In this document: positions 35,077 to 47,209 of the stretch, piece after piece
Numbering within the stretch: the stretch's first letter is position 1
Layout: every line of letters starts with the position of its first letter
NCBI RefSeq assembly: GCF_000006405.1
Contig: NW_003215631.1
Location: forward strand, 7,999 to 71,998
DNA length: 64,000 nt
DNA from: Perkinsus marinus ATCC 50983
Lineage: Eukaryota; Perkinsozoa; Perkinsida; Perkinsidae
Direction of reading: 5' to 3'
Notes under the pieces: model-generated
The model's input: the letters and a program-made list of their open reading frames with translations, nothing else
The model's database searches: none
Told to the model about the DNA's origin: nothing
Position numbers and translations under genes: made by a program

Positions 35077-36663
35077 TTACATTCTCGGCGATGAGCCCAG
35101 CTCTTGCTGGACTATGTTCTCTAGAGCCGTGTCAGCTTGACCTTTAGGCCAGTTCGGGGGCTTCCCCACATAAGTGCCGGCAGTGGCCATCATCTTCTCT
35201 TCGTTAACCTTGAAAGCTGCTCACCAAAGATTCTCAACATACTCGAGACTCACAGTGTTGCAATCCCCAATGGCAAAGATGTTCTGATGTCCAGCCACCT
35301 GAGATTCCAACGATTATCAGCCGTTGCATCGAGGGAGACTCTCACGTGAAGGTAGTCATCGACTTTAACCCGTCCACGTTGATCGAAAGTATCATCAGAA
35401 AAACCGGCACTGTCACGGAGCCAACTGGTGTTGGGTTCTGACCTTTCATACGAGAAGCATCGCCAACCAGCCTCCCGTAATGATGTAGACCTACCCCGTG
35501 CACCAGAATATCAGGTCAGGATTTGCTGAACTTCCGTCAGAGAAATGAACCACGCCGGGCTCTATGGAGCGAGAATGGAAAAACTTCGACATCAAAGCTG
35601 CAACTACTTTTGAGGAAAGGTTTGCCCTTGAACTGTTCTTTAGTAATGCTCTTGGTGGTGACCCCAGATCGAATATAGACCTGTCACATAAATACATCAA
35701 CAATGCAGAGCCGCTCAACGTTGACTACACCAAGCTCCTTTAATTCAGATTCGACTTGGGAAATAAACTCCGACGGTAAAAACCTGGGAGAGGACAGGTT
35801 CGCACACCGAGAAGAAAATATTAACTGCCTACCCTTCGTGGCCCTTGGGAGCTCCAGGCTGGAGGATTCGGTTCCCCTTCGTGATGATACTCAGCTTCTT
35901 GCTGGGATACTTCTGGTTTATTTCCCCGATAATCTCAATAGCCACAGGCCCACCACCAATGAACATCTACATGCAAACGATACCGCACCCCACAACAGTC
36001 ACCGCTATACTATGTCTTTCGCCTCCTCAATGGCTCTGGCGGTTTCCTCGTAGAAGTCGAGAATCTGCTTGGTCATGGTGTGTGCTAATAGGAAGAACTA
36101 TGATCCTATAGTCCGAACCTGGCCTGAGACTTACTGACGGGAGGATCAGCAGGGCCACTATTGACGGCGCCAGTAGCGATGACCAAATAGTCATAAGGAA
36201 CGGTTTGACCACCGTCCACGAGTACAGCGCTATTTGCTACATCGAGTCCAACCGCCTAGGAGAGGTCCATACCCACGAGCACCACAAAGCTAGTATTACA
36301 GGTTTAAAAATCTGCTGAACGTTCGACTTGAACAAGGTATCCTGAGGGATGACCATGTGCTTACCCCACTCTGGTCGGACGCAAGCACGGACCCCACCAA
36401 TCTGAACAAGACCTGGAATGGCAGGTCGTGACGATGGCGCAACTCTCACCTTGTGCACCAAACCAGCATAGCGCGCCTCGATTTGTGTTACTCCCGCAAA
36501 AAGATCTTGTGCCAACATGGTGGCGCCTTGTCCAGCATAGCCTCCACCTGATTGTTAATCATCGTGCATCGTGAGATGAATCCGAGAAGCTATTTTTACC
36601 AACAACGACCAGTTTTTTGTTCGACTGAAAATTGCGCGGAACCACGCTGAACATGCTCCCCAT
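35077..36663 (-). CDS. AIF/FSP1-like FAD-dependent NAD(P)H oxidoreductase
   Basis: This is a two-dinucleotide-fold flavoprotein of the AIFM2/FSP1, NDH-2-like type, which passes electrons from NAD(P)H to quinones. The ATG at 36663 gives MGSMFSVVPRNFQSNKK, with Gly2 and Ser6 fitting N-myristoylation as in animal FSP1. LVVVG is joined through a short GTAAAA...ATCAG intron to GGYAGQGATMLAQDL, forming the FAD-binding GxGxxG-type motif. YLVIATGAVNSGPADPP is the ATG motif, and FIGGGPVAIEIIGEINQKYP is the NAD(P)H-binding fold. GHQNIFAIGDCNT is the late FAD-contact motif, and the product ends with AGTYVGKPPNWPKGQAD. Stop at 35077. At least six introns. Membrane attachment by lipid is inferred. Confidence 0.85.
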
Positions 36664-36809
36664 GCTGGGTGAGAGTAAGAAAAATAAAACTGCCGAAGCG
36701 AAAGGAGTATCAATCCGTAACTCAATTATATTATATCTGAGACAAAATAGAGGATTTAACACCATAAGGGAAGCAGTACAGAGTAATCATACGATCTGAG
36801 ATAAATCGA
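36664..36809. other. short spacer between AIF-like and TCP11-like genes
   Basis: This 146-base stretch separates the start of the oxidoreductase gene from the 3' end of the TCP11-like gene on the same strand. No separate feature is seen. Confidence 0.4.
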
Positions 36810-39800
36810 TCAGAGTGGATCTATACCGAACCTGAAGGGTGCTAATGATGAACCACATATCAACTGCCATTCTCCACCTCCTCTGTGTCGTATTATACCC
36901 GACCCCGACTCGCTCGTAACGTTACCAAGACGGTCTCGATCTTGATGCATTCGCTCAATTTCAGCCCGGAAGGTCTGCACATATATCGGCGCGTAACTAG
37001 CAAAGACAAAGCTGCCCATATCACAGTATCTCAAGCAATGAACCGATTGAGCCGAGCATTGAATAGCCGTCTGATGAACCAACTGGTAGTACACACTTAC
37101 ACACACATATGGTCCCCGACGAACGACAAGAAGACTTGTAAGAGCTGTCGCATCTTGCCTTCAACCAACGCTAGCGTCCATGGCTGGCTTCCTGGCAACA
37201 TGAGAACATTCGAGATTTCCTCACACCACGATGGTTGGTTATCACCTAGGCATCCACGAGGTAGTAACAGCATTGCAAGACGCTCCCGTGCAGCTTCCGT
37301 ATTAGCGGGTGAGTCGCGTGCAAGAGGTGTCCTCGGACTTTTCGGAACTGAGTCGTAATGACACCCTCGTTCCATCTTCCTCTCCAGTGCAGCAACATCG
37401 TTCTACCTTCACCACCACTATCCGATGCAGTAGCAGCCTCAGTACTTCCACTGGCCGTCGAGGCTGATGTAGCCCCGGACACACGGGACGAAGGTTCACC
37501 CGCTTTCTCGAGTGCAGCTTCGAACGACTTCTGAACCCTCGAGGAAAGCAGTCGTATAACCGCAGTTTGTTGAGTCGACGGCTTCTCAATATCTCGCTGA
37601 CATCTGACGAAGCCCACACTCCACAGGAAACGAGCAAATGAACCTCAGTCACCCGTTGAGTGCAACGATCATCCTGTCAATCTTGCCATTCTCAATCAGC
37701 TCAGTCCTGATGTCCAATCCAACCTGGTATCAGTGCCTTACACGGTCCAATGGTTACAGCTTTCTACCTCAGACATTGCGGTGATTATCTCGTGCAGCAG
37801 CTCATCAGAGGTCGTCTCGTCATGCTGTGACTCCGAACTACTTTCCCCTGGAGCCCTATTGGCCTGTCTCCCAGGAAGCTGCTTTTCAGGGAGCGTTGCC
37901 AGAACCTTGAGATAGAGACATCAGCCAACCAAGACCCGTACAGTCCTACACTCTTAGCCTCAATAACCCTCCAGAGTCTTTCGAACATACGTGTCATGAC
38001 TGCAACATTGGTCGTGAGTTTTGACGATAACTTGAATTGGTGCAGAACAACAGCGATCGCAGCAAGCTCAGCCGTGGCCATCAACTCGTGAGCAAACTGG
38101 ATCAAACGCGAAGTATCGGGTCTCAAAGGTTCAGGTATCTATCGCGTACGAACAAGTGACTCCCTGAACGCGAGAAGCTCCACTACCTCATGGCTGTCAT
38201 GCAAGGTCTCCTTGTCAACGCCATGGCAGCATAACTCGGCTAGTTCCAAGAGGAGTAGTCTGACGGATGAGCTTACTATAAGAAGAGCTCACTCTCACAT
38301 ATCGTCGAACTCACCGGCCCGCCAGTTGATGCATGAGTGCTTCCGACTGCAGACTAGCTTCCACAATACTCTGCGCGTTGTCACCGAGTTTCAAGAGGCC
38401 ATTACGAAACATTTTCTTTGACGCGGACAGATCTACCACGCCGACATCAATCATCTGACGAACGCCTTGACCACGGCAAGATACGATCATCAACGTATTA
38501 CCCGCATGAAATGTTCAAATTCAAGTTGTCTCCTCTCCTTCATCGAGACCTGTATAGCAGCGCGATTCAGCGAGTGCGCTCCAAAGCGTCGTGATACCTG
38601 TGTAGTCCTGTAACTCTGCAGCTCAGCCTCTAAAACGTCACACTGCTCGAATAGGAAAGACAGAGAGTCAACTATCTCCTCGTGGAACGCCTTCATAGCA
38701 TCCTGAATATAGACTAACTCGCAAGATACTAGTGCGACAACTTGTACCTCGGCAGAACCGTATTCGCTGAGGGATGGCTTCTTCATTATATCTTCCTCGA
38801 ACCATTGAACAGTTTTCTTGTGTGATGCCGGGGACTCCAGACGATACAACATGTCTACCACGACTCTGAGCACCTGCGAAGACGATACTATAACGAGCAA
38901 CGTATCGCCCCTAACCCAGTGGTCGTTGATGCTTTAGGTATAATACTGAACCGTTTCTAATCATGCCACGATCATACAGAACTGCCATGATGTTTCGGAA
39001 TGAGCAGAGCGAGTGTCTCAGAACGCAATCTACTATTTACCTGCACGAATGTCTCCCGGTCAAACGCTTGATGTTCTATCTGCTGCTTGAGAAGCTCCAG
39101 GTCCAGGCGAGAGGCGAACTCAGTCTGCCTTGCCTGAAATACTAGGCACTGATGAATACCACTAAAAATACCAGATCCGCTCGGACTTGGGGCAAAAAAC
39201 TGCACATTCTCGACCGTAGCTCCGACAACCTGGCGAAAACGAAGGAGTAATCTGGGGGCCGCTTCTGCAGGTCTTCCCTATGCAAATCCCAAAATGCCCT
39301 ACAATGAGAACAAACGCATGAGAACAATGCCTCACGACTGCATTACCTTTTGAAGGTCCTGGCGAGTCTATCGGCCATCTCCTTCTCCTTATCGTCAGTG
39401 AAGGCCTGATTCATATACCCAGAGACACCGGACCATGTCAGCTCCGGGCATGTTCGAACTGACCGGACGTTGAACAATACGCGAATGCAAGGCTCGCGAA
39501 GACTCACGAGTGTGGTAGAACAGCCATTCACTGGTGACGAATGACAGGGCATTGGATAGTTGTTTAACGTTGCGAAGCCCAGACTCTCCCATTCGGACAT
39601 GTACCTCACGAAAAGGCAACGTTATATGAAGTCGTGCCTATCGTTGAGGTACCTCAGCGATCAATGCACGCAGACGATCGACCATATCAGCTGGTGGGTA
39701 CTGACCATGGGCTGCGATATTGCGTAATAAACTGACATCAGCCCCATAGCAGTTCACCTTGTGTCCACCTTTCTCCTACCTGTCCACCTCGTCGACCAGC

Positions 39801-40365
39801 TTCTGCTTACTCCGTTTCAAAGACCGTGACTCGTCCAGAAGGCTTCCACCCTGACGTATGCTGCACAAAAATAAAACACCGATCAACACTTCGAGCTAGT
39901 AGTACTTAGTCGCAGCTCCAGTAACCTGTCCATTCCCACTCTCACTGGAGGAATTATCAAACTCGGTCTTCAATTTCGAGCCGCTCGAAGTTGTAGGTGC
40001 ACGCTCTGACCTAGGGCCGAGAGAAGCCTGTTCGGTTCGTGCGGTGAAAACAAGCACTACTCTGTCAGTTTGAGCTCATCTGGTGCTTCGAAAATTTTAC
40101 TTGCGGAAGGAGGTGCCTCAGCTTCATCCGGGGAATCACTTTCTGTCGTCGATGGGCCTTTAGGTGGACCCGCAGGAGTGTTCGCTGCTGCCTGGTCGCC
40201 GTCGTTCTGGTTGGTGCCGCAATCACTTTCATTTTCGAAGTCCTCCCGATGACCACGATAAACCCTATAGGCGCCGTAGCCAGCTGCAGCTACTAAACAG
40301 ACGGCACTGGTAATCTTAAGAATCGTCTGCAGGTCTGAGGCAGCAGAGGAGCTCCTATGAGACAT
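36810..40365 (-). CDS. TCP11-family protein with N-terminal membrane anchor
   Basis: The ATG at 40365 opens MSHRSSSAASDLQTILKITS followed by a hydrophobic segment (AVCLVAAAGYGAYRVY), so the protein looks anchored near its N-terminus. An acidic linker follows. A 50-nt intron joins DELKLTE to SERAPTTSSGSKLKTE, showing that the small membrane ORF and the rest are one gene. Further exons give LLDESRSLKRSKQKLVDEVD, MNQAFTDDKEKEMADRLA, then AFWDLHREDLQKRPPDYSFV and FARLSELRSRMCSFLP, LDLELLKQQIEHQAFDRETF, and later HKKTVQWFEEDIM. These match the TCP11 core (FWD.L...L...PPDY.....LL.EI...L). TCP11 proteins act in sperm and flagella in animals; a yeast relative (SOK1) affects cAMP signalling. The C-terminal exons, with YAPIYVQTFRAEIERMHQD, are placed tentatively, so the 3' end may be 36810 or 37097. 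Confidence 0.75.
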
Positions 40366-40668
40366 AATACCGATACGGATAAGGACAATAACTGAGCAGC
40401 CACCACTAGCAAGTCCTGCTAGTAACCACTAGTCTTCAGCGAGCGCTAGTCTCAAGTCGGGTTAGACAACTTAAGTATTGGGATTGATTGTTGCCAACGT
40501 GAGAAGTCAACCATATCTTACGCTCTACGCTTCCCTTCCCTCACGTTTTGCAGTCAGCGCACGCCTTGAAATGTGATCTACTGTCTTATCATTGGGTGCT
40601 CGTGAGGGTCCTATGACTCCTATGTGTCTTAGCTCCTAACGTTTGCTGAAGTAGACAACTCGTAATAA

Positions 40669-41278
40669 TGTCGGCAACATCAGCTGCTGACCGGGTAGGT
40701 GGCAGCTCTCCAGATGGAGCTCATTTGGACGACTGGGGAAGCGTGGATGGTAAACCAGTGGAGGAAGAATGCGCCGAAACGATATCCGACACTAGTTCGG
40801 CATAGGGGAGGCTAGATAAGTAGCGATAGAGATGATCAGGTATTGGATAAGGCGGCGCGAAGCAAGAACAAGAGAAGCCTATCGGTGGTGGGCACGCTGA
40901 CCCTGCTGCAACTGCACAGCGGAAGAGACAACTTTCAACAGTCTGGTGAGGGACGCCTGGTGGGAAGCAACGCCTGGTGAGGGACGTGTTGGAACGTATC
41001 CGCCTATCGGAGATAGAGTACAGGGGGGTAAAGATGGCTGGACACCGCAGAGCCGTGAGTGATAGCGGACATGATTTGCCGGGTTTGGTGAGTGCAATAC
41101 TGGTGATGTCTCCACCCAGTGAGCTATCTGCCAATGGGGGTGAACTGCCTTCTGGTTTTTTATAGGTGTGTCTTTATTGGGAGAGGGTGTGAAGAAGATC
41201 AAGGAGCATACGACTTGGGGAGAGACTTGGCGGTCCTTGACTCTACCTCCCAGACCCGCGGGTGTTTTGATTGAGGTA
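40669..41278 (+). CDS. unrecognised plus-strand protein, weak
   Basis: The ATG at 40669 opens MSATSAADRVGGSSPDGAHL and continues acidic (DDWGSVDGKPVEEECAETIS) to a stop or intron near 40806. Further plus-strand frames read QVLDKAARSKNKRSLSVVGT (or, one frame over, AKQEQEKPIGGGHADPAATA) and, near 41180-41275, VKKIKEHTTWGETWRSL. The minus strand is also open over much of this span, so strand choice rests on the start context and gene spacing. No family is recognised. Confidence 0.35.
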
Positions 41279-41544
41279 GTATGATGCCTCACAGGCTTCT
41301 TGCAATGTTAGAGTCTCCGATGGACTTGGAAACTCATCGGTTGTGTGATTGTCGCATTATTCTGGATGAGGGTTCTTCTGCTCGTTCTCTGAGCGTCAAC
41401 TTTCTTTCAGTTCACTCCATTTTCAGCATGATTGTCCACTATTTCTCTCTTACTGTTGAGTGGCGAATCAGTCGGTTTTTCTCAGTACCCGTTATCAAAA
41501 TCCTTTCCTACTCCTTGGCGTGCCCTTCGACTCATGCTCGTCGT

Positions 41545-42848
41545 ATGTATCCCTACGTGCTTCTCCTCGTAGCTCTCCTGCCTACCGCTGTACTTGCCGC
41601 TAATACTGATTCACAACAGCGATGGATGGACGAGATTAACTTGTATCGGTGCATCCACGGGCTTCCACCCCTGGTGTGGGACATAGATTTAGCGGCCACC
41701 GCATTGCTACTTGCCGAAGGACTGTCCGCTACAGGGGAATTCCTCAGAACCGACCCGTCTCGAACAACCATGGCATTCGGTTTCGGTGGATTCCAATGTG
41801 GAGACGGATATCGCGAATTCGACCAGACTTGTGCCGTGTGGTTTTGGTATCTTCAATATCTTGAGACTTTGGGCGAGGATGGCTGTGGACTGACTTCGCT
41901 AAACCGGCCAGACGCTGAGAAGACGTGGACTCCGAGAGATATCGAGGACGTCAGAATCATGTTGTCTGATCAAGTGGAACTCGTTGGCTGTGCGTCTCGT
42001 GGGCATTATTATGTATGCCAGTTCGATGCTAACTGCGGTGTGTCGCAACAGGCGTGTGGGAACAACGTTACCAAAATCGAACACTGTGTTGACGGAGCTT
42101 GCTTCTGGTGCAGGGATAACACCAGGGTCAGTTCTTGTTGGAAGTGGAACCCCTATGTCGAATTAGGGAGGACCGCCACCTTTCCCCCAATCCGGGACGG
42201 TCCAAGGATGAATGTGACAACTACAAGTGAGATGATTCCTCATATAGTGCGTTCGCGTTTGATAGGATGAGAATAGTAAATTTCACCTTTGAATGGTGAA
42301 ACTCGCGTGAAATCTTGGCGGCTTCACTGTGGAGCTATTTTGTAATGAGGGAATTATCCTCGTCAGTTACTCCCCCACTGACTCCGAATCTTCGTGGTCA
42401 AACGACGCTATCTAGAGTAACAGCGACGAACACTGTGGCTGTCTTGTTAACAAACCCTGCTCGGGCTGGCGATAACGGTTCTCTCGCCGTTATGAACGAA
42501 ATCTCACCTGACTTGGAGATGGGCACTTCACTATCGGTGGTGGGTGATAACTTGTACTGCGGAACACCCGCTCTTGCGGCTGAGGCGCATGCCACTTGTT
42601 CGGATATTCGCCCAGGCTCATGGTGCCAGCTAGACCAAACACCCCCAATGTGTTACGATACACGCCACCTCTGCGGGTGTTTCGAAGAAGAGCCGCGTGA
42701 ATTTCGCAACCCATCGGGAAACTGCTCAGTGGTAGACTCACATTACTTCTGTCAAGCAGAGATTCGCGGTGGGCAATGTAACTTGGACAATGGGCCTCCT
42801 TACTTATGCGAAGGTTCTGACATACACTGCGCTTGTGATCAGCTCTAA
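41545..42848 (+). CDS. secreted CAP-domain protein with Cys-rich tail
   Basis: About 387 residues in two exons. The ATG at 41545 is chosen because it gives a classic signal peptide (MYPYVLLLVALLPTAVLA); the open frame extends upstream to 41281 without one. The CAP/SCP (CRISP/antigen 5/PR-1) domain is suggested by WMDEINLYRCIHGLPPLVWD at its start. Next comes DLAATALLLAEGLSATGEFL, then a region ending GCASRGHYYVCQFD in place of the usual CAP C-terminal strand. A GTGAGA donor at 42227 and acceptor at 42366 (140-nt intron) join TTT in phase 1 to ITPPLTPNLRG. The second exon is extracellular-type with 12 cysteines, including GSWCQLDQTPPMCYDTRHLC. Some CAP landmark residues are hard to place. CAP proteins bind sterols or act outside the cell; role here unknown. 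Confidence 0.72.
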
Positions 42849-43327
42849 CTAGCTAGGTATCAGTAGTTTCAAAACCATCCATGTGTATCCATTTGAATCG
42901 ATTGTCTGGCTACGTAGTACACGTAACATTGCCATACCATGCAGCGTCAACTAACACGTTTTCCAAACTTGAAACCTGATTCACTTGTGTTGGAAGTTTA
43001 AAAAACACATCTAGCAGCATAGCTTGGCCTCAACGATTGGCTGCTATTGATATGGGGTCTTGCGAGCAGTTCAAGGAAATATCGTGTTCAGCAGGGGATT
43101 GATATTCAATTGCTTGTCCTCATTTCCTTTGCTGTGAGTTATCTCGCGTTCCGCGACATCAGCTTAAGAGCAGGAATGTTCTCTCACACGACGGGCGTCC
43201 ATGTTTTCCGATTAACTCTATACGCAACTCTTTTCATCCGCCAACATGAACAATTCATAACACTCATGCTCATCACAGATTACTCGTATCACAGCACTTT
43301 TCAGATATCCCCTAAGGATGACCGGTG
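42849..43327. other. convergent intergenic region
   Basis: This lies between the 3' ends of the CAP gene (plus) and CFAP52 (minus). A plus-strand frame at 43047-43421 has no motif and overlaps the end of CFAP52. I see no other feature. Confidence 0.4.
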
Positions 43328-46300
43328 TCAGCAAACCTCTACAACGATATCGAAGCTCACCTCAGGAATCTTCCAAATGAAAATACCACCGTCATGCCCT
43401 ACGCTGACTATCATAGTCTGATCGGGCGATATGGCCACCGAAGATATTGTACCACTGTGGCCCGCTCCCGATAAGTTGCACACACCTGAATGGATATTGA
43501 TCTTGAGGCGATCTCGAGCGATTATAAATGGAGTATATCCACCTTCGTCGTAATCCCACACCTTGACGATCCTGTCTGCTCCGCCACTCACAAAATGGGA
43601 GCCCGACCTGTCAACACCTCGTCAGACAAACATGATTTAAATCCTCACTACTTGGACATCGACAGGGTGCACAACTCAGCAGTTTCTGATCCTTCCAATA
43701 TACGAATCGACTGGCCATCGAAAGTATCCCAATATGTGATCTTTCTGGAAAATGCAACAGACATGAGAATAACCACAGATCGTCTCCTAGTACCTATCGG
43801 TGCCAGTGGTCACGAGCTGAGTCTCGTCTGGATGATAGACTAGGCTCTTGAACATAGTCGAGTCGAAAAGGCACAAGGATCGGGTGCGGGAGACAAGGTC
43901 CCACACGCTGCAGAGAGATCGTCGTAAACTCCACAACTTTACCACAAAGTCGCTCACATGCAACTCCCATCTGAGCTGGCAGAAACAGCCTTAGTATTAT
44001 CCGATGTGAGTCTAATGCACCACACTCTACCGCGATGTTCCTGTCAACCAAAGGTATAAAAAGTACCACAAATCAGACATCCTGGAACTCACCTTTAAGC
44101 TCGATTCCATCACTTGACTCTGGCCGTTCTTCCCTAGCCTCCAGCATCGTACTTCTCCTTCCATGCCACCGGACACCAGCCTAAAGTCGATTGAAAGAAG
44201 CGACTTTCGAAGTTAACCTACCTTCCTGTATCGGAACTGCAGGTAATGGCAGTAACACCGTTTTTGTGAGCATCATTTATGACATACAACAATTTGCCCG
44301 ATTGTGGCAAGAAAGCTCGAATTTTCCCTAAATAGTAGGAAACTCTACAAGAGGTCGCTGAGGCAACTCCCACCATCGTGCCAGCCAGTTGCGATGCTGC
44401 GACCATCGTGTGCGAAGTCTACGCAGTAGCATTCGACGTTTGGGACCTGCTAGAAAGCTGCGTTCACGCTGGGATTCCGGAGAGGACCGACGGGTACCTG
44501 TATGCGCAGGAGCTCCTGTCTAGTCCTCGAATTCCAGACGCGAACTTCCTCTTTACTGCAGGTAGCGAACACCTACCACAGTCGATCGAACACGGGTTGA
44601 TCCATCTCTGGCCTACTTCAGAAAAGTCATGGGGGAAGACAACTTGATTAATAGGCTCATGATGACAGGTATTGCGCAGCTCTGGTGTCATAGCATCCTA
44701 ACACACAAAGTGGGTCTGATGATGACAATTTCATCACTTGTACCTGCGGGCTGGCATCGACCCAATAAACGTTGCTATACGAGGTAGAGGCGAAAAAATG
44801 TGTTGCGTCCTCTGTGAGGGCAATGGAAGTGACACAGCCGAGTACCTAACAGGAGTATTGGTAAAGATCACGCGCTTCAAGACTAGTAACAGAGAGGAAG
44901 CATTAGGATAGCCAAGTATCTCACCTTGCAGCTCGTTGCTACTCTGAAAGTACGAGCCTCGATCTTAACAATAGTGCCATCTCCACTTCCGGCGATCAAA
45001 TCACCTACAGAGGCCCTCATCACCGATGACAATCACTAGGCCAAGACAGTCACCATCGTCCAAAATCCTTATGCAGCTAATGCCTTGTCTGAGGCACTGC
45101 TTGTGCGGTCCAAGTCTCTTGTAGATTCCGCGCTAAATTAAAACCAGTCTTAAAGACTTCGCGATCGGGTACTGCTTACATCGAGGTTAACTTCGAGAAT
45201 ATCGCCGCTCTGTGTACCACAGTAAGCCAACTTATCGTCTTTCGAAATGCAGATGTTAGTGATGACCCTTTTGAGGTTTCCTGAGCATCAGATACATGAG
45301 ACCTCGGCTGAGCGGCAATAAATATCGCAGATCCCATGTGGACACGACACCGATATCGATACTGAAAAGCTGCCGTTGCTTACCTGTGCTAACTTCAGCC
45401 GGATGGATTTTCTTGTTTTTCAAATCGAGATGCCATAACCTGTGTGGATAGCCATATCCAATCCCGGTCGATCCAACTCGAACATCGCGATCTCCACTCC
45501 GCAAAGAGAATATGACGAATACCAAGAGATTCAAAGCGTTGCTCACAGATTTCAGATCTGCCGTTCTCCACCCGTCTCACCGGATATGGTAATTCCCCCC
45601 GGATATGAGATGAACGTCCGAATTGTGGAAGAATTTCACGGTGTGGGCAGTGTCCGCAGCAGCTGGAGTCCCACAAATGGGTTGACCTGAATAATGGATT
45701 GAAGATCGAGTATACGAACGACCTCGGGTTCTACCAGACTTCACGTCCCACACAACTAGCGCGTTATCATCACGACCTCCGAGGGTGGCGAGATACTTGT
45801 TGTTGTAAGAGAATGACAATGATGATACGGCCACCTAACGAGCGGAGACCGCAGAATGAAATCGAATCACTGAGTCATCGCCATCCAAGTGGGGACGTTG
45901 TTCACCGGACAAAATAGAGACTACCGACCTTGTGTAAACTGAGCTTATGTAAAGGTTTCCTCGTGGCAAAGTCCCAAATAATCGCATCAGCGGGAAAGCC
46001 CATAAAAGTTTTCTGGCCAGATGCGACGAAAGCTCCGTCATCGGAGATCGTGATGCAGTTAACCTGATGGGTTGGCATAGCGCGAGTGTATGAGAACCGA
46101 CGAGAATCCGCACCTGATTATCATGTCCGACCATGAAATCTTGAGTCCGCTCTATGAGGTTGCGAACTACCACTGTACCTGATGATCTCATTCATTCCCG
46201 GCTTAATGTTGGCACACCTCAGCTGAACTTACATCCTAGTGGGTAGAGTAGATGTTTATTGTCTGGGTGAAGCTGCATACCATCAATAACGGCACCCTTG

Positions 46301-46422
46301 AAGCCGATCACAGCTTGCAACTCCAATTCTCTGGCATCAACAACTTGTTCAACTATCTTGGCCTTCTCTTCGGCAACCTCCGCAGGGGGAGCATCGTTGG
46401 TCGCGGATGCTTCAACAGTCAT
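43328..46422 (-). CDS. CFAP52: axonemal WD-repeat protein CFAP52 (WDR16)
   Basis: CFAP52 is a microtubule inner protein of motile axonemes. The ATG at 46422 gives MTVEASATNDAPPAEV, then VDARELELQAVIGFKGAVID and HPDNKHLLYPLGC, matching the family N-terminus. WD40 blades follow: FSYNNKYLATLGGRDDNALV, VVWDVKSG, then SGKLLYVINDAHKNGVTAIT and near the end GGADRIVKVWDYDEGG, GAGHSGTISSVAISPDQTMI and VSVGHDGGIFIWKIPE. Order and wording follow animal CFAP52 through to its last blade. The gene has about ten introns of 40-90 nt. The final exon is uncertain: GTGAGC right after WKIPE could be a donor, with a short last exon downstream, or the frame could run on to 43328. Confidence 0.9.
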
Positions 46423-46510
46423 TCTTGAAGGAGATGAGTGGGCTAGAAAGAAAGTATACCATCGTTCCGGTCCAGTGCAAGCCAACCAATTCGACAAGGC
46501 AAGTGACAAT

Positions 46511-46822
46511 CTAGAAGCCATCGAAAGACGACGTGACATTCATGACCATGCAAACACTCTCATCGCACTTCCCGTCCCCATGTTCCTCACGCTCCACCGA
46601 ACGAGTCGTCGTGAATCTGATGTCAACACAAGTGCTGATCCTTCGAGCTCCATACGACGCCGACCGCTTCGAAGTTCTTGGCGGTATCATAGATGATATG
46701 GGATCTTTTTCGAAATCCGCAACATAGTCCGGATCCGCTACAAGGAGCTCATAGTTCCACAGAACCCTAGGACGCTCTCTTGATTCTCCTGCCTGAAGGA
46801 CCGACAGTGAAAAATCCGTCAT
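46511..46822 (-). CDS. small unrecognised protein
   Basis: A single open frame from ATG 46822 (MTDFSLSVLQAGESRERPRV) to 46511 encodes 103 residues, including WNYELLVADPDYVADFEKDP and a basic, Ser-rich middle. It ends 89 bases before the CFAP52 start on the same strand. It could be a separate small gene or a 5' exon of CFAP52. The antisense frame is also open. No family is recognised. Confidence 0.35.
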   Translation of the reverse strand: MTDFSLSVLQAGESRERPRVLWNYELLVADPDYVADFEKDPISSMIPPRTSKRSASYGARRISTCVDIRFTTTRSVEREEHGDGKCDESVCMVMNVTSSFDGF

Positions 46823-47209
46823 CGCTCTGACGAACTGACACTATTCATAAGATCTGACGGACTCCTTCTCAGAGGGATGATGAAGTATGAAAGCCAAGGC
46901 GGCCAAGTGTAAACTCTCCCGGGTAATAACGGGGCGTTCCTGATCACGATAGCAAAGTCAAGCATCCAATTGCATCCTCTTCATGGCTGAGATTCTAGAA
47001 ATCATGCAAACTTCCTCATCCTAGAGTAAAGCTCCGACTAACATTTTGTAATGCAATGACGATTGTATTTCGCTGCAGGTGATCGAGATGACTCAATTTA
47101 GGGAAGCGCTGCGACGTAACCTACATGTTACCTATCTTTCCCGAAAGGAGGATTCGCACCACGGGGGTCCATGGTGTACATCACCACAGGAGAGTTGTCA
47201 GAGTCCGGA
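46823..47209. other. intergenic stretch, nothing recognised
   Basis: A short plus-strand frame at 47079-47396 is a shadow of the membrane-protein gene. No other signal was seen. Confidence 0.35.

Noticed and set aside
40721-41292. Two long minus-strand open frames with proline- and cysteine-rich sequence
   Set aside because: They overlap each other in different frames, lack motifs, and the plus strand offers a start with matching downstream exons. The region remains uncertain.
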